64,000 nucleotides of DNA from Hymenobacter negativus (GCF_017571495.1 NZ_JAGETZ010000004.1:248001-312000), one strand, 5' to 3'. Shown: positions 18,840 to 27,982, counted from the stretch's first letter. A program made the numbers and translations. The notes: generated from the letters alone by a model not told the origin.

Positions 18840-19652
18840 TTACTGAGCCGGCAGGGTGCGCACGTGCGACACCGGCACCGGGCTGCCCACGCCCTGCTGC
18901 GCCAGTGCCCGCTGCAGCTGCTCGATGATGCGGCCCTGGGTGGGGCCGTTTTGCCCGGCGGCCGTGTACGCCCGAAACGCCACCGTCATGCCGCCGGCCT
19001 TAAGGGCCGTGACCACTACCTGCGGGGCGGGCGTGGGCAGCACCTCAGCATCGGCCTGCATGAGCGGAATAGCCCAGCCGCGCAGCGCCGCCAGGTCGGT
19101 GGCGTTGTCCAGGTCGGCCACGATTTCGACCAGGGCCTTGTTCTGAGCCGTTTTATTGACGATGACGTTGTTGGAAGTAGCGCCATTGGGCAGGATGACG
19201 GTATCGCCTTGCCCGGTGACGAGGATGGTGTTGAAAATCTGGATTTCTTTCACCTCCCCCGACTTACCCTGCGACTCAATGGTATCGCCCACCACGTAGG
19301 GCTTGAAAATGAGGATGAGCACCCCGCCCGCGAAGTTGGCCAGCGTGCCCTGCAAGGCCAGGCCCACTGCAAGGCCCGCCGCCCCCAGAATGGCCACAAA
19401 TGAAGTTGTTTCAAAGCCCACCATGCCGGCTACCGTAATCAGCAGCAGTACTTTGAGCACGATGTTAACCAGGCTGGTCAGAAAGCCGGCCAGCGAGACG
19501 TCGAGCTTGCTGGTAGCCACGGCAATGAGGCGGCTGGCCCAGCCAATCAGCCACCAGCCCACCACCAGGGCCACCCCCGCCATAAGCACGCGGGGCAAAT
19601 AGAGAATAGCCAGACTCTGCAGTTGCTGGGCGTAGGTAGCTACTTGGTTCAT
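18840..19652 (-). CDS. MscS-family small-conductance mechanosensitive channel
   Basis: 270 residues. Three transmembrane helices occupy about residues 15-110. The pore helix is GLAVGLALQGTLANFAGGVLI-like, followed by the MscS beta domain (VVGDTIESQGKSGEVKEIQI, VILPNGATSNNVIVN) and a C-terminal alpha/beta domain. It opens under membrane tension to release solutes on osmotic downshock. The frame extends to 19685, but ATG 19652 matches the family N-terminus. The upstream DUF6090 gene is on the same strand 45 bp away. Confidence 0.94.
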   Translation of the reverse strand: MNQVATYAQQLQSLAILYLPRVLMAGVALVVGWWLIGWASRLIAVATSKLDVSLAGFLTSLVNIVLKVLLLITVAGMVGFETTSFVAILGAAGLAVGLALQGTLANFAGGVLILIFKPYVVGDTIESQGKSGEVKEIQIFNTILVTGQGDTVILPNGATSNNVIVNKTAQNKALVEIVADLDNATDLAALRGWAIPLMQADAEVLPTPAPQVVVTALKAGGMTVAFRAYTAAGQNGPTQGRIIEQLQRALAQQGVGSPVPVSHVRTLPAQ

Positions 19653-19697
19653 TGGAATAATAGGGTTGACGAGGACGACCCGCAAGATAGCGCGCAG

Positions 19698-20423
19698 TTA
19701 GTCATGCGCCTGCTGAGCATCAATTTCGTGGATGAGCTGGCGGGTGTGTTGCAGCACGCCGTGGTAGCGCAGCATAATGTCACGCAGGGCGGGCTCCTTG
19801 TTCAGGTAGTTATACATTTGGTCGGACTGCATCACGGCCAAGAAGTTATCGCCTGAGCGTTGCAGGTGCTCATCCAGATACGTCAGAATGGTGCGCGCTT
19901 TGTAGTCGGAAAAGGCCCGGGTTTCGCTCACCAGGCTCGGCACTCGTTCCTGGTAGTTGTCCATGATGTCGTTCAGCAGCTCGTCGTTTTCGATAATCCC
20001 GAGCTTGCCAGCCGATTTCAGGCCCTCAAACCGCGACGAGTTGGGCAGCAGGTTGGTATTGTTGAAAAGCGTCCATTGGTAGTGGTGTACGCTGTCAACG
20101 TTTAGCGTTTTGGCGGTCATGGTGCGGAAATACTGGTAGCCTTTCAGCACCCGGGCGTAGGTCAGCGAGTCGTTGCGCAATTCCTTCAGGTCGCTCGTCA
20201 GGTCGGCACGCAGGCCGGTGAGGAACTTGCGCTCCTCGGCTTGTTCGACTGAGTGCTCGTGCCAGGCGTGCAGCTGAATGGACAAGGTGATGGCAAATAC
20301 GATGATGCCGATTTCGAGCAGAATCTCCGGCAGCCGGTGCCGCCAGCCCTTGTTTGCCGAGTGGCTTTCTTCCATACCCAGGGCCTTTTTTCCGTGTTTG
20401 GCAATAAGGTCTACTTCAATCAT
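19698..20423 (-). CDS. DUF6090-like membrane-anchored protein
   Basis: 241 residues with a single transmembrane helix (EILLEIGIIVFAITLSIQLH, about 31-51) followed by a helical soluble region. The pattern of a helix followed by WHE and a charged coiled segment matches the DUF6090 family common in Bacteroidota, whose function is unknown. It precedes the MscS gene on the same strand, so the two may be co-transcribed. Confidence 0.75.
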   Translation of the reverse strand: MIEVDLIAKHGKKALGMEESHSANKGWRHRLPEILLEIGIIVFAITLSIQLHAWHEHSVEQAEERKFLTGLRADLTSDLKELRNDSLTYARVLKGYQYFRTMTAKTLNVDSVHHYQWTLFNNTNLLPNSSRFEGLKSAGKLGIIENDELLNDIMDNYQERVPSLVSETRAFSDYKARTILTYLDEHLQRSGDNFLAVMQSDQMYNYLNKEPALRDIMLRYHGVLQHTRQLIHEIDAQQAHD

Positions 20424-20502
20424 GATAGCACTTCCGGCAATTTGCCCCGACCACTAGCGGCCATATGGCAACTGTAAAAGTAAAGATTGGGGTGCTACTC
20501 CC

Positions 20503-22548
20503 CTACTGCGCCACCACCAATTCCACGCTTAGAATCTGGTCGCCGATGTCGAGCTTATGCACCACGTCCAAGCCCCCGACTACCTGGGCGAAAATGGGGT
20601 AGCGGCCGTCCAGGTGCGGCGTGGGCGTGTGGGTGATGAAGAACTGGCAGCTTTCGGTGTCTTTGCCGGCCGAGGCCAGGCCCACGCTCCCCTCCTCATA
20701 GCGCAGGTCGCCGAACTCGGAGCGCAGGTTATAGGGGGCGCTGCCGTTGCCATCGCCGCGCGGGTCGCCGCCCTGGACCACAAAATTGGGCACTACGCGG
20801 TGGAAGTACAGGTTGTCGTAAAACTTCTGGCTGATGAGCGTGACGAAGCTGGCCACTGCACCGGGCGCTTCGTTGGGCTTCAGCTCCAGCAGAATAATGC
20901 CCTTGCTGGTACGCAGCCGCACCTGCTGGCCCAGCGGCACGCCCTGCACCACCGCCCAGTCGATGGGGTGCTGCGCGGCCGTGGCCAGTGGCGAGGGCGT
21001 CGGCTTTGGAGCCTTTTCCAGCTTATCGAGGGCCTGCTGAATGCCCTGCCAGGCTTCTATTTCGCGGGGCAATTGCAGTTTGGCCTGGGCATCGCGCAGG
21101 GCCGTGAGGTCGGCGGGCTGGGCAGTTGGGTAAAGCTTGGGGTCGGCCAGGGCTTCGGCGGCAGTGCCAAGCAGGGCTACATCGCCGCTGCTCAGGGCCT
21201 GGCGCATGGCAACGGCAAAATCGGCGTGGCGGCTGGCCGGAAAGTCGGGCAGGCGGCGCATAGCCAGCAGCGCCCCCAGCGCGTAGCCTGCCACCACCGG
21301 CGACTGCCCCGGCGCAAACGCCTCGATGCGCATGAAATCGAACGCCGCGGGGTCTTCACTCAGCGCTTCCAGCAAGAAGCCTTTCTCATACACTGTGGGC
21401 ACGGCTGGGTAGCGCTTCTCAATGGTCTCGACCAAACTGGGCCGAGCGGCTGGGCTGGCGTGGTGCACAGCCGCCCGCAGCAGCGCCGCCCGCACCCGCA
21501 CTGAGGCTTGCTTGTTGCCATCAGCCAACGCCGCCAGCGCCGCGCCCGATTCCCCTTTAGCATGGGCCAGCAGCCACTCGGCCGCTGTAAGGGCCACAGC
21601 GGGCTGGTCACGATTAAGAGTTGTGAAGACGGCTTTTCGGCTAGCAGGGTAAGACTCCAGGCCAAATGGCAGCGCCCTAATAGCCATCAGCCGCACGCGG
21701 TAGTCGGGGTCTTTGGTGGCCATGTGAACCAGCACGGCGCCCGGGCTGGCTCCTTTCACAACAGCAGCAGTTGAAGTAGCGTCAGCTGTTGAAACGGCGG
21801 CCGTTGGAAAAGCCGCTATTTTACCTAAGGCGCTGGCTGCTGCCGCCCGCACGGCATAGTTCCGGTCTTTTTGCGCCACGCGCACCAGCGTAGTTTCGGC
21901 CAGGCGCTTCAAATCGGCATCAAGCCCGCGAGTACGGCTCAGGCCTACCACGGCCGCCAGCCGGCCGCGCACCGGCAGCTTGGGCGAGTTCAGCAGCAGG
22001 ACGGTGCGCCGGATGGTTTCGGGTGAAGTGAGACCACGCAGGGCGGCGCGGCTCAGGCCCCAGGCTAGCGCAGCGGCGCGGGAAGTGTCGGTCAGAATTT
22101 CTACGCGCCAGAGCTCGGGCAGGCTGTGGCGCGTGACGGTGCGGCCCAGGGCCTCGTGCACGTAGCGGCGCACCGTGCCATCAGTTTCCTTGAGCACGCG
22201 CACCCGCAGGCTGTCTACGGCGGTGCTGTCGCCGGTCTGGCCGAGGGCGTAGGCGGCGGCGCGGCGCACGCCGGGGTCGGCATCGCGCAGCAGGGGCAGC
22301 AGGCCGGGTACGGCGGCCGGGGCCTGCACCGAGGCCAGGGCCAGGGCGGCTTCGCGCCGGTAGGTGGGGTTGGCGTTGGTGAGGAAGGGCAGAATGGTGG
22401 CCGCGTTGCGCTCGTCCTGCGCTGTGCCAATCTGGCGAATGGTGGCGTCGTGGTATTTATTGGCGTGGTCGGCGCTGGGCCGCGGGGTACGGGCGCAGGC
22501 GGCCACCAACAGCAGCAAGGGCCAGAAACGAAGGGAGCGGAAGGTCAT
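20503..22548 (-). CDS. HEAT-repeat lipoprotein fused to cyclophilin-type peptidyl-prolyl isomerase
   Basis: 681 residues. Lipoprotein-like signal (FWPLLLLVAACA), about 480 residues of HEAT/PBS-lyase-type helical repeats (EAALALASVQAPAAVPGLLP, DPGVRRAAAYALGQTGDSTA), then a cyclophilin domain (about 520-681). The domain carries FHRVVPNFVVQGGDPRGDGN and QFFITHTPTPHLDGRYPIFA, including the conserved Arg, Phe, Gln and His residues of active cyclophilins. It probably assists folding in the periplasm, with the HEAT region as a scaffold. The frame runs to 22605, but that part lies inside a palindromic repeat; ATG 22548 starts the signal. Confidence 0.9.
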   Translation of the reverse strand: MTFRSLRFWPLLLLVAACARTPRPSADHANKYHDATIRQIGTAQDERNAATILPFLTNANPTYRREAALALASVQAPAAVPGLLPLLRDADPGVRRAAAYALGQTGDSTAVDSLRVRVLKETDGTVRRYVHEALGRTVTRHSLPELWRVEILTDTSRAAALAWGLSRAALRGLTSPETIRRTVLLLNSPKLPVRGRLAAVVGLSRTRGLDADLKRLAETTLVRVAQKDRNYAVRAAAASALGKIAAFPTAAVSTADATSTAAVVKGASPGAVLVHMATKDPDYRVRLMAIRALPFGLESYPASRKAVFTTLNRDQPAVALTAAEWLLAHAKGESGAALAALADGNKQASVRVRAALLRAAVHHASPAARPSLVETIEKRYPAVPTVYEKGFLLEALSEDPAAFDFMRIEAFAPGQSPVVAGYALGALLAMRRLPDFPASRHADFAVAMRQALSSGDVALLGTAAEALADPKLYPTAQPADLTALRDAQAKLQLPREIEAWQGIQQALDKLEKAPKPTPSPLATAAQHPIDWAVVQGVPLGQQVRLRTSKGIILLELKPNEAPGAVASFVTLISQKFYDNLYFHRVVPNFVVQGGDPRGDGNGSAPYNLRSEFGDLRYEEGSVGLASAGKDTESCQFFITHTPTPHLDGRYPIFAQVVGGLDVVHKLDIGDQILSVELVVAQ

Positions 22549-22559
22549 GGATGGGTAGT

Positions 22560-22643
22560 AGTAGCGCGAACTTTTAGTTCGCGTGGCAGAACAGACGCAG
22601 TGCACAGACTGGAACGGGACGCGAACTAAAAGTTCGCGCTACT
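22560..22643. repeat. Palindromic element with perfect 25-nt arms
   Basis: Arm 22560-22584 (AGTAGCGCGAACTTTTAGTT then CGCGT) is the exact reverse complement of 22619-22643, with a 34-nt centre. Each arm also holds a smaller hairpin, CGCGAAC-TTTTA-GTTCGCG. The right arm supplies the TAG stop of the neighbouring glycosyltransferase gene. It looks like a mobile palindromic (REP/MITE-like) repeat. Confidence 0.85.
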
Positions 22644-23748
22644 CTCCGCCCCAGGATTCTTCCTGCGGCGCGATTTCGCCCGGCAGGTACGCTGTGCCGA
22701 TGTCGTTCAGCATATCGTCGAGCTGCGCAAACAGCACTTCGTTGCCGTGCTGCTGGTAGCTGGCCAGGGCGGTTTCAAAATCCGCTATTCCCGCCAGAAA
22801 CGCCCCCAGGTTATCGGCCGTGATGGATTCAAAATGCCGGCCGTAACCCATCTGCTGCACTTCGGCTGCGTTCAGCCATTGTTCAAACTGCGCTGGAATG
22901 GGAATAGCGCAGATGGGCTTGCGCAGGAACACGGCCTCCGAAATCAACGAAAACCCACCGTTGGTGACAATGGCGCGGGCGCTGGCCAAATCGGCAATAA
23001 AGCCGGCTTCGGAAAAGGCCCGGAGCTGCACGTTGCCGTGGTCTTCTTCCTTATTGAAGCCGTACACGCGAAACTCCTGCTCGGGCAGTTGCTGCAACAG
23101 CGGTACTAGGTTCTGCTGGGTAGTGGCCGACTGATACACCAGCACGTGGCTGCCCTGCGTGGGCGTAGCGGCCAGGATTTCGGGCCGGATGATGGGCGGT
23201 ACCAGCGTGGTGCGCTTCTTCTTCAGCGCCAGGTTGAAGAAGGTGGTGACGAAGTAGTGGCGGCTGCGTGGCAGCTTGGCCCGCACAATGGCTTTGGCCA
23301 GCTGGTAGTTGCCGCGCTCGGCCTTCGGTATCGCCACGTTCAGCCGAGCCCGACTGATAATCTGCATATTGTCGATGCTGACCACCGGCAGCCGCTTCAG
23401 CTTGGCAAATAGGTAGCTGAAAGACTCAAAATCCGAAATCACTATTTCCGGCTCGAAGCCGCCCAGCAGCTCCCGGTACTTGCTGAAATTCACCTGCAAG
23501 TCCTCCGGGGCGGTGCGCAGGGTGAGTTTCACGGTCTGGGCCTTGCTCACGGCCAGGCCATTGTAGGCCAGGTGAAAGCCCCGGATTTCGTGCACCCGGC
23601 CGGGGAAGGCGGCGGCCAGCATTTTGTAGGCGCGGCTACTACTCACCACGCTCACGTCGTGGCCCTTAGCTAGTAAGTGACCGATAACAACTTTGCTGCG
23701 GGTGGCATGACCCAGGCCCTCGCCGGGCACTCCGTATAATATTTTCAC
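22639..23748 (-). CDS. MurG-like glycosyltransferase (GT-B fold)
   Basis: 369 residues in two Rossmann-like halves. The start VKILYGVPGEGLGHATRS is the glycine-rich acceptor loop, and TNGGFSLISEAVFLRKPICA is the nucleotide-sugar-binding motif. It resembles UDP-sugar transferases of the MurG/MGT group that act on lipid acceptors at the membrane. A GTG start at 23748 is chosen: the frame opens at 23820, but those upstream codons lie in a low-complexity repeat. The donor and acceptor are unknown. Confidence 0.82.
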   Translation of the reverse strand: MKILYGVPGEGLGHATRSKVVIGHLLAKGHDVSVVSSSRAYKMLAAAFPGRVHEIRGFHLAYNGLAVSKAQTVKLTLRTAPEDLQVNFSKYRELLGGFEPEIVISDFESFSYLFAKLKRLPVVSIDNMQIISRARLNVAIPKAERGNYQLAKAIVRAKLPRSRHYFVTTFFNLALKKKRTTLVPPIIRPEILAATPTQGSHVLVYQSATTQQNLVPLLQQLPEQEFRVYGFNKEEDHGNVQLRAFSEAGFIADLASARAIVTNGGFSLISEAVFLRKPICAIPIPAQFEQWLNAAEVQQMGYGRHFESITADNLGAFLAGIADFETALASYQQHGNEVLFAQLDDMLNDIGTAYLPGEIAPQEESWGGE

Positions 23749-23769
23749 GCTTCGCTTAAGCTTAATGGG

Positions 23770-23855
23770 AAATGAAGAATGAGGAATGAAGAATTGGCAA
23801 GTACGGCCAAAATCCCTCATTCCTCATTCCGCGAAGCGCCTCATTCCTCATTCAG
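23770..23855. repeat. Low-complexity inverted repeat (AATGAGGAATGA / TCATTCCTCATTC)
   Basis: Upstream of the glycosyltransferase, AATGAAGAATGAGGAATGA at the left is answered by CCTCATTCCTCATTC motifs at 23814-23853. This is a non-coding repetitive gap; it contains the spurious 5' extension of the glycosyltransferase frame. Confidence 0.6.
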
Positions 23856-23864
23856 CCGCAGGCA

Positions 23865-25442
23865 TCATTCCGTCACGACCAGCTTCTCACTGCGCGTGCC
23901 CTGGCTCGATTCCAGCCGCACGATGTAGATGCCGGCCTTCACGCCGCTGAGTGGTAGCGGCAGTTGCTGCGGGCCCGCCGGAAATGCCTTTTCGCGCACC
24001 ACCGAGCGCACCAAGCGGCCAGTAGCATCGAGCAGCGAGACCGTGACGGGGCTAGCGCGCTCCATCTGGAAATTAATGGCCGTGGCCCCGCTGCTGGGGT
24101 TAGGATACACGGCCATTTGCACGGTACCGGGGGTGGTAGCCACGCCGGGCATGGCACTCAGCACCACGTTTTCATCGCCGGTCTGGTAGGGCAGCACGTC
24201 GAAATACGTGAGCAGCATTTCGGACGTCGTGCTTTCGCCCCACTGCGTGGTGACGGGCGGGCTGTTGGGGTTGCGCGGGTTTTGGGCGGTGTTGTCGTAG
24301 GTGGCATCGGCCATGAGGCGCGAGCCGGCCGGAATGCGCTGCAAGCCGGTGAAGCGGTAGGTACCCTGCCAACGGAAGTCCCAGTCGTTAATTTTTACCA
24401 GGCGAATGGTATCGCCGTTGGGCTTCACGGCCCATACTTTCCAGCTTTTGCTGAGCAGATGTGAGTGAGGTGCCACGCTAAGAATGGTGGCTTCGAACGG
24501 CACCGTGAGCTGGGCGTGGAAGGTACTGGTCTGGTTGGCTGGAATGACAAACGGACCGTTGGTGAGCGTGACCGGCGAGATGGCCGGCAGCGTCTGGATG
24601 TAGCGCGTGACGGGCTGGCGGGCAAAGAAAATATTGACCACCGACGAGTCGCTCTGTGTCACGTAGTTGGGGCCGTAGTGAATCTGGAGCAGCAGCGAGG
24701 AGCGGCGGTAGAGCTTTTTGCCCATGCCCGAAGGGTAAAATCGCGACTGCATGCCTGGCACCCAAGCCGCAAAATTGGTTTCGATGGGATTGAAGCCGAA
24801 GCCGCCGAACTGGGTGTAGCCGTAGCCGGGCGCCGCCGCATCAAGCGCCTGGGCCTGCTGCGTGGTGTCCATGCCGATGATGACGTGGTGGGTAATGCTC
24901 TTATTACCCGCCCGAAACTCAATGGCCGCAATGTCGCGGTCGGTGGGCATGTTGATGGGCAGCACGAAAATGCGGTACATGTCCTGGCCATTGCCCAGGT
25001 GCGTGAATTTCTGGGCCATCGGAATCACCATATCCGGCGTGCCGAGCTGCGAGCCGCTGGGATAAGTGGGCACGGGCGGCGTCTGGGCAGCGTTGCCCTG
25101 CGGCATGCCACCATCCACCCAGGAGGCTATTTTGGCGATTTCCGCGTTGGTCAGCGTGTTCTCGTCGAGGTAGTGGCGGTAATTAGGGTCGGGCTTCCAC
25201 GGCGGCATGTAGCGCGTACCCGTCGCGTACTTAATGGTTTGGCCGTGGCTGGCCACCTCGGCGTAGGTCGTGAGCGGAAACGGGGCCACTTCGCCGGTGC
25301 GATGGCAGTTGGTGCAGTGCTGGTACACCAGCGGCGCAATATCCTGGCTGAAAGTGTACGGCGTGTTCTGAGCCTGCGCCGGTTGCAGCCGGCCCACCAG
25401 CGCAAAAGCTAGCAGCAAGGTGGAGAAGTAGTTTTTCATCAT
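23865..25442 (-). CDS. T9SS-secreted cytochrome c / copper type II monooxygenase-like protein
   Basis: 525 residues. Signal peptide (1-24), a c-type haem motif in HCTNCH (about 43-48), then two PHM-like beta domains. Candidate copper ligands are all present: THHVI and QIHYGP for the first copper, PHSHLL and SEMLLTYF (Met) for the second, as in peptidylglycine/dopamine monooxygenases. A T9SS sorting domain (about 440-525, VYPNPSSGATAINFQ) ends the protein. Probably an extracytoplasmic redox enzyme; substrate unknown. The redoxin gene upstream on the same strand is a likely partner. The start may be this ATG or the next codon. Confidence 0.87.
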   Translation of the reverse strand: MMKNYFSTLLLAFALVGRLQPAQAQNTPYTFSQDIAPLVYQHCTNCHRTGEVAPFPLTTYAEVASHGQTIKYATGTRYMPPWKPDPNYRHYLDENTLTNAEIAKIASWVDGGMPQGNAAQTPPVPTYPSGSQLGTPDMVIPMAQKFTHLGNGQDMYRIFVLPINMPTDRDIAAIEFRAGNKSITHHVIIGMDTTQQAQALDAAAPGYGYTQFGGFGFNPIETNFAAWVPGMQSRFYPSGMGKKLYRRSSLLLQIHYGPNYVTQSDSSVVNIFFARQPVTRYIQTLPAISPVTLTNGPFVIPANQTSTFHAQLTVPFEATILSVAPHSHLLSKSWKVWAVKPNGDTIRLVKINDWDFRWQGTYRFTGLQRIPAGSRLMADATYDNTAQNPRNPNSPPVTTQWGESTTSEMLLTYFDVLPYQTGDENVVLSAMPGVATTPGTVQMAVYPNPSSGATAINFQMERASPVTVSLLDATGRLVRSVVREKAFPAGPQQLPLPLSGVKAGIYIVRLESSQGTRSEKLVVTE

Positions 25443-25537
25443 GGGGATTCACTTATGCAAAATTCAGAGCGTCATGCTGCGCTGCGCTCTACACAACATT
25501 CTATCTATTAAAATCTGTAAGGCAATCTGTTTCAAAT

Positions 25538-26032
25538 TTACTCAATAAAGCAGCCCACCGGCTCGGTGCGGGGCACGGCTACGGGCTTGCCGGTAGTCAC
25601 GGCGGCTAGGGCGTCGGCCAACTCATGGTGGTTGGTGATGGTGCGGTGCTGGCCCAGGCCGGCGTAGGCATCGTTCAGCCGGCCTTGGTAGAGGACAGTG
25701 TGGCCATCGGCGGCTACCACCACGGCTTCGGGCGTGACGCGGGCGTGCAGCTTTTTGGTGAGCTGATGGCCGGCATCGGCTTGCAGGGGGAAGGCCAGCT
25801 GGTAGGTTTTGGCGAAGGCCGCCAGGCCAGCCGGGTTGGTTTCCTTGGCCGGAAATACCCCCACGAACCGGACGCCCTGCGCCTCGTAGCGGCTGTGCAG
25901 CTCGCGCAGCGGCAACGTGGCCGCCTGGCTAATGGGGCAGGTTTCGGCCAAAAAAACATACACCGTGGCGCGTGGCGCCGGCGCCACTCCAAAACCGATG
26001 AAACTGAGCAGCCAAAGTAGTAGAAACGGCAT
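25538..26032 (-). CDS. Thioredoxin-like redoxin, membrane-anchored or exported
   Basis: 164 residues: an N-terminal hydrophobic segment, then a thioredoxin fold (about 20-150) with VYVFLAETCPISQAATLPLR. The active-site motif is CPIS, so the second CXXC cysteine is missing, as in many AhpC/TSA-like partners of haem or copper proteins. A lone cysteine occurs in the C-terminal PVGCFIE. It lies just upstream of the cytochrome c/copper monooxygenase-like gene on the same strand and may deliver electrons or protect it (inference). Confidence 0.85.
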   Translation of the reverse strand: MPFLLLWLLSFIGFGVAPAPRATVYVFLAETCPISQAATLPLRELHSRYEAQGVRFVGVFPAKETNPAGLAAFAKTYQLAFPLQADAGHQLTKKLHARVTPEAVVVAADGHTVLYQGRLNDAYAGLGQHRTITNHHELADALAAVTTGKPVAVPRTEPVGCFIE

Positions 26033-26282
26033 AAGAAAGGCAGTTAGAATCGGGCAAAAAGGCTATTTCTATAGCCTGCGGCAAGAAGTAGTCCCGTTGG
26101 TGCGTTTGCTTTGTGGTGCTTTGGATGCGTAATCGGGTCAAAAGTTACATAGCAAAACCCTATTATTTTGTTGACTCCCCTACTGGCCCGGGGTTCATTC
26201 AGACACCGCTCTGCCGAGCCAGGTTCCGACTTTTCGGCCCGGTTTTCGTTTACGCCGCTAAAAACCCATTGCTTATTTCGCT

Positions 26283-27206
26283 ATGAATACCTCTGTTTCC
26301 CGGTCCCTGGTGGCCACGCTGGCAGCAGCGGCCCTGTTGCTGGCCAGCTCCTGCACCGCTCCCCGCGCCATCATTGCCACTGGCAAAGTCACGCCCCAGG
26401 GCGAGTTTCGGGTGGGCTACAACCAGGGATTTAACATTGCCAGCGCGCCCATTGCCAAGGCCGGCAGCGCGGTGAAGGAAGCCGCCAGCCAGGCCGCCAG
26501 CCAGGACAAAGTGGACTACACCGACGCCACTACCCAGCTGCAAGCCGCCGCTCTGGCCTACATCCTCGACCCGGTGCAGCCCACTGCCGACCTCAACATC
26601 CGCTACGGCATCGTGCCGCGCCTCGATGCCGGCTATAAATACGCCTTCGGCTCGCACGTTTTCGATGCGCAGTACCAGCTGCTGGGCCCCACTGGCACGC
26701 CCGAAAACCCCGGCGCAGGCGCTGCCAGTGGCACTACCTACGCCAGCATCGGCCTGCAGTTTGCCACCCAACGGGCCAAGTTGCCCAGCCTTCCCTTCCT
26801 CTCGGATATCAATTCAGTCCTGAATTTCCGGGCTACCCGCAACGACTTGCTGGTGCCGCTCACGTTCAGCCAGTCGTTTGGGCCGGAGGAAGAAATCGGA
26901 GCCATCAGCTACGGCCTGGTGTATGCCCACAGCTGGGTGAGCTATGGTTTCGCGCCCGACAAAATCTACAACGGCTCGGTGAAGGTGCCGGAGCTGCCGC
27001 TGCAAAGCCGCAACTTCTCCTCCTTCGGCGGCTTCGTCAACCTCAAGCTGGGCTACCGCTACTTCTACGTCATTCCGGCCGTGTCGCTATTCTATCAGAA
27101 CTACGGCGACTATGCGCTGCTGAATGGCAAAAGCACTTCCCTGAGCGGGGTGACGGTAGTGCCTTCGCTGGGCTTCCAGCTACGGATTCCTAATTTTAAT
27201 AAGTAA
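26283..27206 (+). CDS. Outer-membrane lipoprotein with predicted beta-strand C-terminus
   Basis: 307 residues; lipoprotein signal LLLASSC (about 18-24), an Ala-rich segment (about 55-90) and a C-terminal part rich in alternating polar/aromatic strands (LGYRYFYVIPAVSLFYQNYG, VVPSLGFQLRIPNF), suggesting a membrane-associated beta structure. No named family recognised. Single-gene unit with its own terminator at 27282. Confidence 0.8.
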   Translation: MNTSVSRSLVATLAAAALLLASSCTAPRAIIATGKVTPQGEFRVGYNQGFNIASAPIAKAGSAVKEAASQAASQDKVDYTDATTQLQAAALAYILDPVQPTADLNIRYGIVPRLDAGYKYAFGSHVFDAQYQLLGPTGTPENPGAGAASGTTYASIGLQFATQRAKLPSLPFLSDINSVLNFRATRNDLLVPLTFSQSFGPEEEIGAISYGLVYAHSWVSYGFAPDKIYNGSVKVPELPLQSRNFSSFGGFVNLKLGYRYFYVIPAVSLFYQNYGDYALLNGKSTSLSGVTVVPSLGFQLRIPNFNK

Positions 27207-27228
27207 GGGGCGCTCACCGCAGCCCTTC

Positions 27229-27363
27229 CCCCCCTCTCCAAAACAGAGGGCACCAGATGGACCCTACCATAGTTCTGCTACAAAAAGAGCCTTTTGCTGA
27301 TGCGAAAGGCTCTTTTATTTTCATCTTTCCAAGTCCAGTGTCCCCTCTGTTTTGGAGAGGGGG
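27229..27363. repeat. CCCTCTCCAAAACAGAGGG inverted repeat around a terminator
   Basis: Left arm near 27229-27252 and right arm near 27338-27363 (CCCCTCTGTTTTGGAGAGGG) are reverse complements and bracket the terminator at 27282-27317. Shorter relatives of the CCCCTCTCC motif occur at about 40190-40213 and 46490-46525, always in gaps. Confidence 0.65.
27282..27317 (+). terminator. Rho-independent terminator
   Basis: AAAAAGAGCCTTTT (27282-27295) pairs with GAAAGGCTCTTTTA (27304-27317), 8-nt loop, then TTTTC. It closes the lipoprotein gene. Confidence 0.88.
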
Positions 27364-27469
27364 TCAGGGGGTGAGGTTGGCAGGGAACGAAGTCTGCTGG
27401 CTAATGGCTTTCTTTGTTGCCCGTTTTTCAAAACTTTAGGCACCGTCTGCCTTTCCACTCTCCCACCCT

Positions 27470-27946
27470 ATGGAAGCTCCCAATCCCGAATTCATGCGCG
27501 AAGCCATTCGCCTGTCCATTGAGAAAATGCAGGCCGGGCACGGCGGCCCATTTGGCGCGGTGGTGGTGAAGGACGGCAAAATCATTGCCCGTGGTTTCAA
27601 CCAGGTTACCACCACCCACGACCCTACCTGCCACGCCGAGGTCGACGCCATCCGCAAGGCCTGTAAGGAGCTCGGCACCTTCCAGCTCGACGGCTGCGAC
27701 CTTTACACCAGTTGCGAGCCCTGCCCCATGTGCCTGGGCGCCATCTACTGGGCCCGCCCGCGCAGGGTATTCTTCGGCAATACCAAGGCCGATGCGGCCG
27801 CCATTGGCTTCGACGACCAGTTCATCTACGAAGAGCTCGACCAGCCCATGGAAAACCGTAAATTGCCCATGACGCAACTGTTGCGCGACGAGGCCCTGGC
27901 CGGATTCCGCGCCTGGACGGAACTGGAAGGCAAGACAGAGTATTAG
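27470..27946 (+). CDS. guaD: Guanine deaminase (cytidine-deaminase fold)
   Basis: 158-residue zinc hydrolase converting guanine to xanthine. Zinc motif HAEVDAIRKA (catalytic Glu after the His) and CEPCPMCLGAIYWA supply the His/Cys ligands. The C-terminal portion with FFGNTKADAAAIGFDDQFIY matches the guanine deaminase subgroup rather than tRNA adenosine deaminase. Its position beside xanthine dehydrogenase supports guanine as substrate. A palindromic repeat separates it from xdhA, so it may be a separate transcript. Confidence 0.92.
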   Translation: MEAPNPEFMREAIRLSIEKMQAGHGGPFGAVVVKDGKIIARGFNQVTTTHDPTCHAEVDAIRKACKELGTFQLDGCDLYTSCEPCPMCLGAIYWARPRRVFFGNTKADAAAIGFDDQFIYEELDQPMENRKLPMTQLLRDEALAGFRAWTELEGKTEY

Positions 27947-27982
27947 GAGTTAGCAGCTTTAAAAGCGTGCAAAAAAGGCGGT

